DNA of 64,000 nt, from assembly GCF_028389875.1 (NCBI RefSeq), contig NC_084675.1:20794412-20858411 (forward strand), written 5' to 3'. Below, in pieces: positions 1 to 12,684 of the stretch (positions are counted from its first letter, which is position 1; every line of letters starts with the position of its first letter). Both the position numbers and the translations under genes were made by a program. The stretch is from Rhea pennata. Its lineage: Eukaryota > Chordata > Aves > Rheiformes > Rheidae. The notes beneath the pieces were generated by a model that was given only the letters and a program-made list of their open reading frames with translations, searched no databases and was not told where the DNA came from.

Positions 1-2989
1 AATTGTGCTATAATTTTCAACTGTAAATGCTGCTGTACATGATAATATCAGATTAGAGCTAGCAGGAAAAAGACCTTTCCCTTGCAATTTTTCAATGGAA
101 AATGCCATCCCATTGAAATCAAGACTTCCAATCAGAATGTGTTGTTCTCAATGAAACTGTGTTTCATTCTTTAAAAAATAAAATATTTTCATTAGGTTGA
201 AATATCACATTTGGATTTTGTAGGAATGAAATGGCTTGATTTTTTTGTATTGAGTGCCTTTTCATAACAAAAGCATTTTTATTTTATATTTTGAACAATT
301 TATATTAAAAAGGAGGCTATTTAGTTGGATCAGAACAGACTATTGCAACTGATACCAAGTTATATTTTAATGTGGTTGATGAGAAAATTCGTTTTTCAAA
401 AGGTTTTTTTTTGATTTGGCACTAAACCTAATTTTGAAATGTCAGAATTTCTAATGGACTTCCAATGAGGTTCAACCCATTCCATGGTGTAAAGCAAGAA
501 GAAAACCCACATAAAACAATCAAATCGATGTAGACATTTATTACTTGTGAGAGTTGTAAAAGCATCACATGGCTTTCTCATAAAAAGTCATAAACCCTAT
601 TTACAGTCCCTGCATTATTATTCTAGTAACTAAAACCAGTGACTCTATGAAGTGCACGAGTGTTCAGCTAACTCTCTCAAAGCTAGTTTGGAAATGCAGA
701 AAATGCTTAATGTTTTCAGAGCAGGGGGATTGTATTTTATATGTATTTATTTATTGTGTTTACCCCACATATTTATAGTCTGAACCCTACCCAAAAGGTC
801 AAAGCTATAATTACGTATAATTCATGATAGCAAATGCAGAAATTAAACCAGTTAATGTACTCAAGCTTTTGTGAAAACTTGTGGTGCTTAGGTTACAATT
901 CAGGATTCAATAGAGTTAAGTGTTTTAGAACAAGATTAGGAAAAACTTAACCTCTGTATACAGTGGAGCATCCAACACTTACAGCCTTGGGCAATGTGTG
1001 ATTACAGGTGAAATTTATTTGAAATGATCATAAGGCATATGAAAAAATATGACATATGAAAAAATTCAACTAGGTTTTGGATCAAGTCCAGGATTCTCCT
1101 CTTTAGAAATGCAAAAAAGAGATATTCAGCAAGATTTGTTTATTGGTTAATGTTCTTAGCTCAGTGAAATCAATGAAAAAAGGTCAGCTCTAGAGAGAGA
1201 GTTTGGTTGTCCTGTTAACCAGCAGTGTTGCCATTGCAAACACATTTTCTTTGGGTGTTGTCATCTCTGGAACAATGCACCGAAGCTTTTAGGCCAAAGC
1301 CAAGGCTCCCTCAGACTTTCTAATGCAAAGAGCTTTTACATTGCCTGCAAAAATGACGCCACCCCCTTCTTTAGGAAGAGTTCAAAGCAACTCCAAAGCA
1401 GGATCAGCTGGAAATGTTTGCAGAATTTTGTTTTTATTAGGGTCCTAAGTGAAGGGAAGTTCTGCTCCTCATATTTGCTTTGAGCATACAAAACTTGGGC
1501 TTAAGGAACATGATCCTCTTGACTGTAACGTAAGTGCTAATGTTTTCTTACTTTTATTTTCTTTCATTTAGCATCCTCTACAGAGCCAACAAGTTCATCT
1601 AAGAGGGAAGTGAGCTTTTCTGTTAGTCAGTAGAAGATCTCTGTGGCAGGCTGTAATTTCTCACTGGTTTCGTACTAGTGTAACTGCACCACCATCGGTA
1701 TTGACATGCCCAGTTACAGTAGCATTTTATAACTTTACCATTGTTATTTTCACCTTTCTGCTTTCTACAGGATCCATATGTGGGCCTAGGCTTAAAAATA
1801 CTTTAATCCAGCCAATTTTCCCCTACAGATCAGGGAACTTGTGTCCATTGACTGAGCTCAGCCAGATACCAGTTTCCAGAGACTGAACCTTGGCTCAGGC
1901 CTATGTCTCACAAAAGTGAAATACTGAATGCTGAAATATTGAATATGTGTAAACGAGGCAGCTTACAGGTCCATCACACACCTCCATGGGTATAGTCAGA
2001 TACCTCAGAGAAGCTCAGCTCACTTGAGAGCTCTTCCTAAAACTGTATGTGATAAGGTGATAAAATTGCTTTGCTGGCTGTTAGGAGGGGATACAGTGTT
2101 TGAGCCATGCAAAGTGAATGCTTATCTTCTAAAGAACATTTTTGAGGCAGCAAGTTTCTGGAGATGCAAGTGGTATGAGAGCAGCCCAGAGCTCCAGCAC
2201 ATACGTATAATTGAGCAACAAGAACGGTACTGGGCTTAGCCAGAGACACATTCCCAAGCAAGGTATGCAGCCTGCCCTGCACACTTACACAGCCAAATTA
2301 GCTAGCTTAAAGCTAGTTTAGCTCCCTTTACCGAGAGGAGATGCCCCTTGGACCACTTTGGAGCGCTCTGCAAGAGGCATGCATTCCTTTCTGATTTGCT
2401 TGGGGAAATATGAAGATAACCGTGCCATGTCCTCCTGTACTCCCGTGCTTGCCCGCAGCGCTCCCCGGCTCGCATACGCTCTCAAAAGACACGTGGTATT
2501 AGTCTTTATGATTCAATTATTCTGCGGTAGAGCTTGGACGTGTGCAATATAGTGAAAGCCTTTGGGAGACTATCAAAATTTAATAGGGAAAGTATGGCAT
2601 TTCTTAATTTTTACTTCCAGCCCTTGCTGTCAAATGATTTGTTTGCTATTTTTATAAACACACTATAGTACCGCTAGGGAGGTATGGGGACAAGAACAAA
2701 CGGAGCTGACTAATCCAGTTGCAAAACATAAGGACAGATTAACCCCTTGAGTGCCACTCATTGGGGTTTCTACATGTTCAAAACTAACAACCAGGTCTGA
2801 CAGGCATTTTCTAGTGGAAAACTTTCTTTTCCCAGAGAGCAGGACATGGTGAGGTAAGATAAGTGAGTACATTTTGGGAATTTCAGATACACTAGTTGCT
2901 ATGCTTGTGGTTAACTGTCCACAATATTTTGTAAGCAATTATTCTGCAGTCTTGGCTCTGCTCTCACTCTTGTTTTCTTAAAAATAATC
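1..2989. other. AT-rich intergenic DNA, no gene seen
   Basis: Mostly AT-rich sequence with stops in every frame; all open frames are under about 90 codons and match nothing I know. A short direct repeat lies at 1036-1065. A small inverted repeat (CTAGCTT, one base, AAGCTAG) lies near 2305. No repeat family or RNA gene is recognisable. Confidence 0.6.
1036..1065. repeat. 13-nt direct repeat
   Basis: CATATGAAAAAAT occurs at 1036-1048 and again at 1053-1065, a period of 17 bases. This is a simple local duplication with no sign of function. Confidence 0.8.
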
Positions 2990-3830
2990 CTGGGCATGGA
3001 GATGTTTCCTTGTTGTGCCCTATCTGCTGTTGGCAGTTACTTTCCTGCATATTTTCTACCTTCTCTTTCACTTGTTTCTCTTGGAATTGCTTGTCCAACT
3101 TTTCAGTTTCTTATGTTTCTTCCAGAATTTTTAAAATCAGCTATTGGCATCCTTTATCATCATGCTGGCAAAGGCCTTATAGCTTGTGTCTTTCTCCATA
3201 TGTTTTCTACCTACTAAGTTCTGCCCAGTCACATAATCTCCTCTTGTCCGTTACCATTCTAGACTAATATCCCAACCTGCTCCTTTTCTTTGTTCATTTG
3301 TTCCTTCCTTCAGCAGTTACTCATCATATCCAACTTGTCCTTTTCCAACTAGTGCTTCTGAGGTCTTGATCCTCTGCCACACCGTAAAGCTCGTCTAACT
3401 CCTCCCTCTCAAGCCGCATTTCTACCTCTATCTTCACAACCCCTCTGTCAGCACTTATAACTTAAAACCTGACTTTTAAGCCACTCTCTGATTTCACACT
3501 TCCTGCTTTACCTACTTAGACTCTCTGGGCTGACATCTGGCAAGGGCAATGTACAAACTAGCGCTTTATTTTACACTGGAATATTCAAAAGTCCACCCCC
3601 TCACAGCCTTATGACTTTTTCCTTTGAAATGCAAACGTGCAAGTCCACTTTCCTTTCCCGTGTTGACTTCTCTTTTATGCCTGGAACAAGCGGTATTCCT
3701 CTACCAAACACTCAGCACTTCCTCCTCTTCCCTCTTATTCTGTTCAACTTGCAAGGAATTTGCTGCACACTTCCTTCTGGAGATCCAAAAGCTACACAAC
3801 ACTAATGTAGCGTTGGACTCGTCATAGGTT
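2990..3830 (+). other. Pyrimidine-rich stretch, possibly a worn repeat
   Basis: For about 840 bases the + strand is strongly C/T-biased; sample lines such as 3241-3300 are roughly 70% pyrimidine. The pattern is not a simple repeat: it reads as mixed C/T-rich words. Two short overlapping open frames (2996-3267 and 3611-3827) exist only because purine-rich stops are scarce. A decayed transposon with strand bias, or a transcribed strand with mutational skew, would look like this. No family is assigned. Confidence 0.4.
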
Positions 3831-4327
3831 GGCAGCGATGAAATGCCTCTTAGTATTCAGTACATTTAACTGGCTGCTTTAACACCACCTGTTCTCCAAC
3901 CCAGTCTACTTACATACCACAATTTATTTTTGTACTAATAGGAAAATACACTGAAAAATAAATTGTGTGTTTTTCATGTTCAGTTATTTCCTTGAGAAGA
4001 TGGCCTTGGAAGAGAACCCTGAGTGGGTCTTTGCCTATGAATCACTGTCTGCAAAGAGTCTGTAACTCCAAATGCAAATCCCAGCATGTAAAGAGGAGGT
4101 GTTCTTGAATGTGTGTATTTGTGCAGGCAGAGAAACATCAATTTTAGCATCTGCCTTTGATTCAGGGAAAGGTCATAAAGAAGTAATATCACTTTACAAA
4201 TACAGGAGACAATTCCAAACCATGTTACATTTTGTACAATAACAATTTTGAAAGACAATTTCATTTAGGTTTGTCAGATTAGCCACTACATTTGCATAGT
4301 TATGTGTAAGGTTTAAGCTACCACACA

Positions 4328-4365
<38 letters not shown>

Positions 4366-5105
4366 GAAAGGAATTTAAATGTGATTGCTTTTCCCTTTCA
4401 CCGTCAGCACTTAGACTGTGTTTGTTTCCAACTGTAGAGGCAGAAAGAGAGGTACACAAAACAGGTAAAAGAAGCCTCCCAAATGTTGCTCCTTCAGAGA
4501 ACCTTGAAGATTTGAAAACATTTTGGGCAACTCCATTTTATTTCACAAGTATGTAATTAAATAGAAGCTTCCTGATAATCTTGTCAAGGAGAAGTTCATT
4601 CAAGGCCCAAAGACACTGACCCCTGATCAATCAAAAAATTGCATGATACTCTTTACACATCCAAGTCGTAGCATTGGATCTTGGCTTTGTGACTGAGGGC
4701 TCTGCAATCAATCTACAAACTATCCTACCCTGTGGACCCCAGTTTTCTGCCAAGGCTGAATTTGAAGGGTTTGGGATTTTTTTAAGCCAGATGTCTCTAT
4801 AATCCTTGATTCCTGTTAACCTCTTCACTCGAGTGGCTTTGGGATGATGAGAAATGTTTTTCTAATAAAGATTCTGACCTGACAAGAGTTGAGCTACATG
4901 GAAAGCAGACCCTGAAGGGCTCTTTCAGAGTTCTTTCACTGAAGTTGATCCAGACCAGTCAGGCCTTTGTGTAAATGCCTGAATGACTGCCTCAGAAAGA
5001 TCCTTTTTGAAGCTGTCCCTCCATCCGCTGCAGTGTGAAAGAACCTGACGGAGCACTCACTCACGCTCGATGGGACATATGCATTGGGTTTTGTGGGAGG
5101 AGGTA
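3831..5105. other. Intergenic DNA, no gene seen
   Basis: Ordinary AT-rich sequence interrupted by a long A run at 4329-4363. Frames at 3980-4264 and 4631-4828 (minus strand) lack recognisable domains. Confidence 0.55.
4329..4363 (+). repeat. (A)35 homopolymer
   Basis: Thirty-five consecutive A, preceded by a short CA run. There is no polyadenylation signal just upstream and no target-site duplication is visible, so it reads as a simple repeat rather than a retroposon tail. Confidence 0.95.
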
Positions 5106-5180
5106 GGGCTGAATCCAGCTCTCTCAGCTGTCAATACAAAGACTCCCAATAACTTTGTTGGAAGTTGGCTCAAGCATTGA
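5106..5180. repeat. Old palindromic amniote DNA element, fragment
   Basis: The stretch reads like the 'gactcccattgacttcagtg' core with 'gttggatcaggccc' that I know from palindromic elements of turtles, crocodilians and birds. Here it is visible as AAAGACTCCCAATAACTTTG followed by GGAAGTTGGCTCAAGC. The copy is strongly diverged. Assignment is from memory of the consensus, not from an alignment. Confidence 0.5.
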
Positions 5181-6138
5181 GTCTAATACTTAGCATATAG
5201 ACTCTGCCTCATGCTATCTGTATGTCCTGCCATGCAAGCCTTAGCTATGAAGTCGATGTTTGAAACCTCTTGTAATTAGCTTCAGTTCCATTCTTATGGA
5301 AACATGAGTCTCAGTACAAGCAGCAGGCAGAAGAAAGAGAATTTTTTCATCACATCTTGGCAGATGTTTCTCTTTTTCTCTTAGTCCTAATCTTGATACT
5401 TGCAATCTTTTTTTTTATTATTCTTTTTAATTTCTGCCATGACTTGAAAAGATTATAGCCTGACGTTATTACTTAAAGAAAGAGATCTCTTCCAAGACGG
5501 TATCCTGCACAATGCAAGTGGGAAAGAGCAGTGGGTGACTGAAGCTTTTTGAAATGATAGCAGTCATACTTGGTGATTTCACTGGACATAATCTTTTGCC
5601 TGAGGATACCAGGAACTGGATTCTCTCTTCCTCACTCCTGCTTGGTAATACTTTAGTCTATGAGTAAATCACAGAGGGACAACTTCCAGAGTAAGACAAC
5701 AGGTGGAGGTTGCCAGACTGTTAAATTTTGTAACTTTCTTATTTAATGAAAGTCTTGGTCCATTTGAGACATTTTATAGTGTGTATTTCATATATATAAC
5801 ATGTCACTCATTTTTATGGCTTTTTATTGTTGCAGCTCTGCTTAACCTAACACTGAACAAGATTTGACTGTTTTATGGTAGGAAATCACAAGAAAAATGA
5901 TCTCCAGGGAAGATAGGAGTTTGCTGTGGTGTAGCAGTAGAGAGAGATGACCCAGCAATCCAGCAACAGAGGAAGATGAGAGATGTCCCAGTGGGCTGTT
6001 CAGCTCGGGCAGCAGTTGAGCTGTTGCTATCTGAGATACCACTGACCTTTTTGATGTCCCTTGTCTTCCTGCCAAGGATGGCAGCGGGAGTATTACATCT
6101 CTGTCTTGTTCAGGGGTCAATTCAGTGGCTTAAAATTA

Positions 6139-6162
6139 CATATGAAGATGTCATATGAAGAT
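6139..6162. repeat. 11-nt direct repeat
   Basis: CATATGAAGAT is found at 6139-6149 and 6152-6162, separated by two bases. It is a small tandem duplication. Confidence 0.8.
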
Positions 6163-6295
6163 ACTGGAGGATGAAGGGCTATGGAGGACACAAATCCACT
6201 TCTGCACCTCGCTTTGTGGGCAGTGGCCTTTTGCAGAAGGGCTGGTGAGCATCTCAGAAAGTGGTAACACTGTGCTTAGACCGTTAGACTGTGCT

Positions 6296-6315
6296 TGTCT
6301 CACACATGTGAGACA
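6296..6315. repeat. Perfect 9-bp inverted repeat, 2-nt centre
   Basis: TGTCTCACA, then CA, then TGTGAGACA. The arms pair completely. It could be a near-palindromic binding site for a dimeric factor; function unknown. Confidence 0.85.
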
Positions 6316-7065
6316 GAGCCCTTGTTGCTATTATTTAGGACTTCAGCCAATGTGAACTAGTTGGTGGGTGTCACCGCTGTGAATTTGCTTCTTAGGAATG
6401 ACAACTGCCTGTCATATGCATTAACCAAGCTAGCATTTAATTTTGCTTTTAGAAACAGGTTAGCAGGGCTGTCAGCCCAGATAGACAAGTGACATGGCTA
6501 ATAGATCTCTTTGCATTGAAAGCTGTTCTTTAAAGGGTCTTTGGATTAGGGCTTGGTGTGAAGTGACAGTGAGGGCATGCACAATCATCAGAAGGATCTA
6601 GTTTTGAAGAGTGATTACTACTCCTCCAGCCTGCTGTAATGAGGGTTAAGTATGAGCTATCATGCAGCTGCATGGTTGAAAAAATGAATCTCAACTCCCT
6701 TCCTGTGGTCTTCTGACCTGAAATGCTGGCATTTAAAAGCTGTCTAGGTCCCCAGTGCATTTCCAGTTCTCATTCTATGGATCAGCAGCATGCTAGACTT
6801 GAAGACAAAACAGTACCTACTTCAAAAGCCAGGAGACAACCCTTCAATTGTCACTGACATTATTTTCATTGAAACATCTCTTGATCACAATCACATTTCT
6901 CCTGCTCAGCATATCAGAGATCTCGTGCTTCAGGTTTCCCTCTGATATCTTCCTGTTCTTGTGTTAGCACCATAGAGGCTCTGATCTATCTATGCTGCTG
7001 CTCCAGCAAAAGCGGGGAGCCATGCAAAACAGCCAGTGAATGACAGCAGTGTCTAGGGAAGATAC

Positions 7066-7150
7066 TTTCTACTGTTGTCTGATCTTGCAATGCAACTGCC
7101 TCAGTTTCTCTCTGGCTTGTCAGGGCTCAGATATATTTGTGATTAAGTTT
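7066..7150 (+). repeat. Possible CORE/MIR-type SINE fragment
   Basis: Contains CTGCCTCAGTTTCTCTCT followed by a degraded tail, which matches the diagnostic middle of MIR-like SINEs ('cctcagtttcctcatctg'). Flanking similarity is weak, so this may be a chance match. Confidence 0.3.
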
Positions 7151-7198
7151 TACTACCCATTCCTTGTTGAGAGTGAACCATCTGCTTTACCAGTGGGG

Positions 7199-7214
7199 AA
7201 AAAAAAAAAAAAAA
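7199..7214 (+). repeat. (A)16 homopolymer
   Basis: Sixteen consecutive A following GTGGGG; a simple repeat. Confidence 0.9.
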
Positions 7215-8054
7215 GTCTCCAGTTGGGCATGAAGACTAGTCCTCTGGCTACAATCCTTCTGTATTGGCGATAGTCTTGGCACAGCCTAAAGAGGCCAGCA
7301 TCAGCCAGGAGTATTAAGAGACATGAAACGTAAATTGGACTCATGCTGGCTTCCATGGAATGAGGGATATCTCTTTTGCCCGTATTCTGTTGAATTCCCA
7401 TAAGTCTATACCCTTAGTCCTTACTATCCCCTTTAAATCCAGCCTTTCTTCCACCTGAGTGAAGCTGGCTGGTTTCCTTTCAGAATTTATCCTTTTCTCT
7501 CTCTCTAGTCTTCCAGATGGTTAGCTTTCATCCTCTGTTTAAGTGATACTCCTGAATCCACCTCTTGTTTCTCCCCATCCCAGTAACCAGGTTTAAATAG
7601 GAACTCCAGTCCAGACTGAATATCAGTACCAAACAATATTGCCGTCAATATGTGTATTTTTAAGACAGAAATGCCAAGATTTGTAGATCTAGTTGGTTTT
7701 ACTAATTGTGCTAAGTCATATATTTTATTGGCATTTTTACTTTAACTATATAGCTGCCATTTACTTTTACAAATCATATTTAATCTACATCTCTCCCCCT
7801 ACCACAAATTTTCATTTTAAAGATAGAATTTTAATCCATTTACTCTTCTAGAGTACATGGTAAAGAAATATCTAACCTCTTATTAGAGGAGGAAGACTCT
7901 TCAAAGATGGGAAGAACTATTTTGGAAAGCTGATCTAAAAATAGGCAAAACGACTGAAAATTCCTAGTGGCATGTGGCCTTATTACAAAAGTAGAGTTTT
8001 ATACTTGCCTTGCCCCAGTGCAGGTCTATTTTACAGAGTAGCATGTAAATTTGA
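7215..8054. other. Intergenic DNA, no gene seen
   Basis: C/T-leaning sequence to about 7600, then AT-rich sequence with no recognisable repeat. Open frames are short and shared between strands. Confidence 0.5.
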
Positions 8055-8100
8055 AAGGTGCTAAAGGTTTTATGAGCAGCCATAACTGCACCCTGTTGCT
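8055..8100. repeat. Copy 1 of an unnamed old dispersed repeat
   Basis: An exact 17-mer (AAGGTGCTAAAGGTTTT) at 8055-8071 recurs at 10384-10400. The following roughly 20 bases also align between the two places (GAGCA..C.T.ACT.CAC). The shared words resemble the 'aggtgctgag...gagca' part of another palindromic sauropsid element, but the family is not certain. Confidence 0.5.
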
Positions 8101-9649
8101 GCACTGCATCTGCTGTACTCTTAGATTTACTCCACAAAATATCCCTTTTGTCCATCAGCCTAATTCATGTAGCCACACTATTTAGACCTTGAACAGTTTT
8201 TCTCAGCTATGGTTATGTATAAGGTCTAAATATTTTCTTTAAGAAGCGCAAACATCCTTTACCCCTCTACTTGCACGCCCTCTTGAGGAGCTCACACAAG
8301 AACCTTTGATCAGCACCGTATTTTGAGGACAGTCTCCTTTCTTTTCTATTTCTTTAATTTTTTTTTTCAGAGAAACAAGCAATTTTTGCTTTATGCGCAC
8401 ATTTTTATTTTCATGTTGCCTATGACACTTGGAATCTAGACAAGCCAAGTTGTATTAATTTCCTTGATTGGCACTAAAACTAAATTTGCAGCTCACATTT
8501 CATTTCCAGTCTACTGTTCTGAATTTCAGCTGCTTCACTAAGTAGATGCAACTAGAAGAACTTGGAGGGTTGTGTTTGCTTAATGAAGACCGGACTGCTT
8601 GACGTATCTGATACTTACGCAAAAATTCTTCCCTTTGTTCTTAGTTTCCCCCTAAAAGCTAGGATTATGGATCACCTGGGCTGAGAAGAAAGATTTCTTT
8701 TTCAGGAGAAGAGGATTTTTCTGTATTTCAAAGTGAACAGACATTGCAGCAACTGTGGGTTTCCTCAGACCCTGGAGATTTCTATGACCTTTGAGATAGA
8801 CTGTGGGCCACCAGAAGCTAAATATGTTTACTTTGGTTAGTTTGACATGAATTATGACTCTGGAATGCTGAGGTCCATGTTCTTGATATATTTAGGTATA
8901 ACAAAGGGTTATAACATAAAATTAGATCAACAGATTGCTATCTGGCAAAATGAAGGCTGAGAAATGATACATGCCACAATGTAATGGAGTTACAGTCAAA
9001 ACCTGGTAGCTCAGTTGCCCGCAACTACAGAATGTGCAGCTTTGCTTTTAAAACATTTTTTCTCAAAACCCTTCCTCACTTCCCAGTAGATCTAAGCTGA
9101 TTTGAAATAGCACATGCAAAACTGTGCATGAAGCCAGGCCCGTAATGGGCAGAGGAGATATGCAGCACTCAGGCCCTCTCACTGGATGCACTGCGGGACA
9201 GTGCAGTTGAGGTGTGATAGGGAAGGAGGCTGCAGGACCCACCTCCCATGGTGCCCAGGACATGGTGCAGAGCCTGTTCTCCTGTACACATCACAGCAGC
9301 AAGCCTCCAGCTGCTTCCACTTGTCATGAGTGCATCCATCTTGCCCTATTGGCAAGAAGAGGAAGGAAGAAGAAAGAAAAATGCAGCAGTGTTACAGCTT
9401 TTCTCCATCTCAGTGGTGCCGAAGGATTGCCTCAGCAGCCTGGATATGGCTGTGTCATTTCCACCCCTATTTTCACTCCATTATTCGCCTATAATTGTGA
9501 CTTACTAGCGTACCTGTAGTGTGTAGAGCAAGTCCATTGCATCAGAGCAAGAGATAGGACCACAAAAGAGAAACAAGGTGAGGCAGATACACACAACAAA
9601 AAGAAGATGGGATTGGCAGGTGTGCTGATAAACCTGGAACAGTTTAAGC
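8101..9649. other. Intergenic DNA, no gene seen
   Basis: Mixed sequence. Two overlapping + frames at 9214-9519 and a - frame at 9063-9263 cover the same GC-richer patch and look like non-coding frames without stops. No RNA gene seen. Confidence 0.5.
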
Positions 9650-9725
9650 TTGATGAAAAAATAGTAGTGGAGGTGTTGGTGAGGTGTACAAACTTCCCAG
9701 AGAAGCTATGGCTGTTAGCTTATCC
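9650..9725 (+). repeat. Possible CR1 LINE 3' fragment, very worn
   Basis: GTTGGTGAGGTGTACAAACT followed by TCCCAGAGAAGCTATGGCTG follows the order of a familiar CR1 3'-UTR stretch ('ggtggtgaggcactgg' then 'gcccagagaagctgtgg'). Similarity fades on both sides and no CR1 octamer tail is present. A 73-codon frame (9607-9828) crosses it and is not convincing as a gene. Confidence 0.3.
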
Positions 9726-9829
9726 TAAAACTTATCCTATTTGTGCCATCAGAGCTATGCTTCTTCCTGTTATTTACATAGCTGCTCCTGTTATCTGTGT
9801 AACTATATGCCAAGATATGCTTGAATAAG

Positions 9830-10383
9830 GAAGAAAGAGAAAAATTTCCAGTAGGTCTAGCCTTTTGTCTTACTATCTCAGCTCCACTACTTTGCTTTCC
9901 TTACTCCAGCAAGAAGAGCGTATGGATGAGCAAGCCTCAGCCAGTCAATCCTGGGGTGACATCCCCCATGGTGCCTCTGCTGCTCTGTAAGTAAGGATGA
10001 ATCCTTCATGCTGGGATTCATTCACGGATTTGTGAATACGAAAAAACAGCAATGAAGATTTTCTATCCTGTTTAAGGGTTTTTGTGTTGGTGTATCAGCT
10101 CATTAAGAATCTCTCACTGGATGAGCTCTTGTTTGCTTTTGGAGTATAACCAGTGTCCTTCTTAAGCTGTCAAAGGATGACCACCATGATGAATGATCCT
10201 GTGCAAACATGTAGCCAAATATAGACTATAAGAATAATTTCAGTTTATAACGGCAGGAAGCAGAGATAGGTCTACCCCTGACTCTGAGAGTGATAATGGT
10301 TTCAAAATTTGGTTTCATGTTCGTACCCAACATCTGTTTTGGCTGAGCCCTTGTAGGAGTACATTATTTTCTTTGGATTTTGG
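9830..10383. other. Intergenic DNA, no gene seen
   Basis: No coding, RNA or repeat signal recognised. The local sequence is ordinary and moderately AT-rich. Confidence 0.5.
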
Positions 10384-10440
10384 AAGGTGCTAAAGGTTTT
10401 CCGAGCACTCGTGACTACACTACCTTTCCAAAGAGCACCA
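10384..10440. repeat. Copy 2 of an unnamed old dispersed repeat
   Basis: Begins with the same 17-mer as 8055-8071 and continues with a similar GAGCACTCGTGACTACAC stretch. The copy ends near AGAGCACC, a partial reverse complement of its own start (GGTGCT), consistent with a palindromic mobile element. Confidence 0.5.
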
Positions 10441-11389
10441 CTTTTGACTTTATGTCTTGGAAATTAATATTCTTCCACACTCATTTAATCAAAAGAATGC
10501 GCATGAGCGATTTAGTGCTTCATGTGAGTAAAATAGCCTGTTGTTCTTAGTTATATATTTTCATTATCCCAATACATGCTAAAACCCTCAGATATGACTG
10601 TGGACTTCCTTATATCAAGTAGTATGAGAATGCAGATTAAAAAGATGGCCCTTTTCTTCCTATTTTGTGTCTCAACTGTATTTCTTACTGTGTCACTTCC
10701 AAGTTCTGTCTTCATATGTTGTCAAGAATCCCCCAAAATAAAGCATGAGTTACAGTTGGAAGCTTTGTCCTCCTTCGTCAGAAGTTTTTGTACAGAAATG
10801 GATAAAGAAAGTATCATATATGATATATAGAAGCGTCCTTCCTAAGCCATTCATTTTTCAGGAAGAACAAAGGGAAAACAGTCATGCAGCCTGAGTTCAC
10901 CTTTCTTTTTGAGGAGCACAAGTGGCTCTTTGAATGCAGCAGAATATGTCAACTACACTCAGTTCCAGCATTTGCCAGAACAAAAACAGATTTTGGCTTC
11001 CAGGCAGGGAGGACTACAGGAATCGGAGGGCTAGAGAATTTCTTGTCGCAGGCAGAGCTGTGCGATTCTATTTGTTCTGGCACGCTGCCCTTTTATTTAT
11101 ATGAACTTGCAGCCGTTTTTCACTGCACAGGGCCATCCCCTAGAGAGTCTATTTCAGAAGGAAATATGTCTAAACTTTGATGAAAACTGTCATGTTACCT
11201 CCCTCTTCTAATTTGCCCTGGGTATATGGGCCATACGAAAAGTGCAGCCACCCACAAAATGGTGAAAAGAAATCCATCCATCGATAATAGAACAGTTCAG
11301 CAATTTTTTTTGTAGAAGTCAGATCTCTCTAGGTTGCTACCAATGCAAGCTATGCAGCAGTAAAGCCACATGCCAGCAAACAGAGCGGG
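10441..11389. other. Intergenic DNA, no gene seen
   Basis: Contains frames of 84 and 98 codons (10576-10830, 10884-11180) with ordinary base use and no recognisable domain. Treated as chance frames. Confidence 0.5.
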
Positions 11390-11740
11390 GGCCACCTAAT
11401 TAACCATTTCTATAGCCATTTGGGCTCCTGTTTTGGCCGGAAAATAGATTTTCAGCAGCAAGTAAACTAAGCAGAGCTACCACACAGCAGCCGTAAATAA
11501 GTGCTTGCTGCTGTGGCCATCTGCTGTTGGAGGCCACTGAACAATAGCTGTTTTCAGGAAAATGTTCAGCTTCTTATTGGTAATGCCTCTAATCAAAGCC
11601 AACCCAATGGGGAGATCATATGTTGGTTGGTGGGTGGCCTTAATGATTTTACCATGAAGGTAATTCTAAAAATATACATATCAGGCACTTCAGCTAATTC
11701 TGTAGCTAGATTTGTCATGTATGAACCAATATAGTAACCA
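11390..11740. promoter_or_regulatory. Candidate conserved non-coding element
   Basis: Dense in transcription-factor-like words: CTAATTAACC (homeodomain), TAAATAAG, GAACAATAG (SOX-like), CTAATCAAAG. It lacks repeat signatures. This mixture is typical of vertebrate enhancers, but conservation has not been tested. Confidence 0.3.
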
Positions 11741-12684
11741 GGCAGTTATTAGTGGTAGAGCAGCACCATTAAAGCTACTAAAATTGTCTTGGCATGAATG
11801 ATGGTGTGGTGCCCTTTTTTAAAATCACACGGGAAGCCTGATTTTTATGCCATTTCTCACATCACCTCCTCTCTTGGAAAGAAAGCTAAGCAGACATCAT
11901 GTGCAATAGGCTCAGAGGATATTATCTGGAGTTCTTTCCCCACAGTATATGGTCAGCCCCTCATCCTGATGATGATATTGGAATGTATAAATGGTTTCCT
12001 ACCATCTCCTGACCCTTCTGAAGTATATGATCTGACTCACAGACTCTAAAGGCAGAAAGGAACAGGAGGGTCCAACTTCTTAACAACTGGTGTTGGAAAT
12101 CACAAACAGGACCCAAGCATCAGGGATGAGCATGGGTTGCAGAATAGTGCTTAATGTTGTTTCCAAATTGCATTTCCATGCATGTTTTCTGCTCCTTCCT
12201 AATCTTTTAGTACTGTCCCAGATTTGTATTTCTTTTATTGCACTGTCTCCTTGGTCCATCGATGGTCTGGTCTTCTTTGTAGATCTGTGAGAGTAATCTG
12301 TTCCATAGGTGCTCCATTCAATGTTCGCTCCTGTGTTCAGGCTCTCCAGCCTCACGGCATACATAAGCCGGCCTGACTGGCTCTTCCCTGTTTCTGGATA
12401 GGCACAGTAAGGGATTAGTGGTCAGAATCTTCTTTACTTTTAAAAATGCAAGAACTGAGTTCTTGTTTCTTGCAAAAATAGTCTTGCTGATCAACCCTTA
12501 ATGATCAAAGTGGAGCCTCCTGGCTTGGCTCATTCCATTGCCTCACCAAAATCTACAGGTTTGCAACAATCAGCCTTCAGGCTTTTTCTGGAAGTCCATC
12601 TATCAAAGATACTTGCATGCCCCCTCCCATAACTGAGCTCCTCCCTCATTTCATTTACTTTATTCCTCTCACCTGCTGGAGGTA
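11741..12684. other. Intergenic DNA, no gene seen
   Basis: Frames at 12080-12364 (minus) and 12090-12290 (plus) mirror each other and lack homology I can recognise. No repeat family identified. Confidence 0.5.

Larger units (their letters stand above)
5181..7065. other. Intergenic DNA, no gene seen
   Basis: Mixed composition. It contains a 13-base-period direct repeat (6139-6162), a perfect inverted repeat (6296-6315) and short T-rich runs near 5410. Overlapping frames at 5842-6355 on both strands have no domain-like content. Confidence 0.55.
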
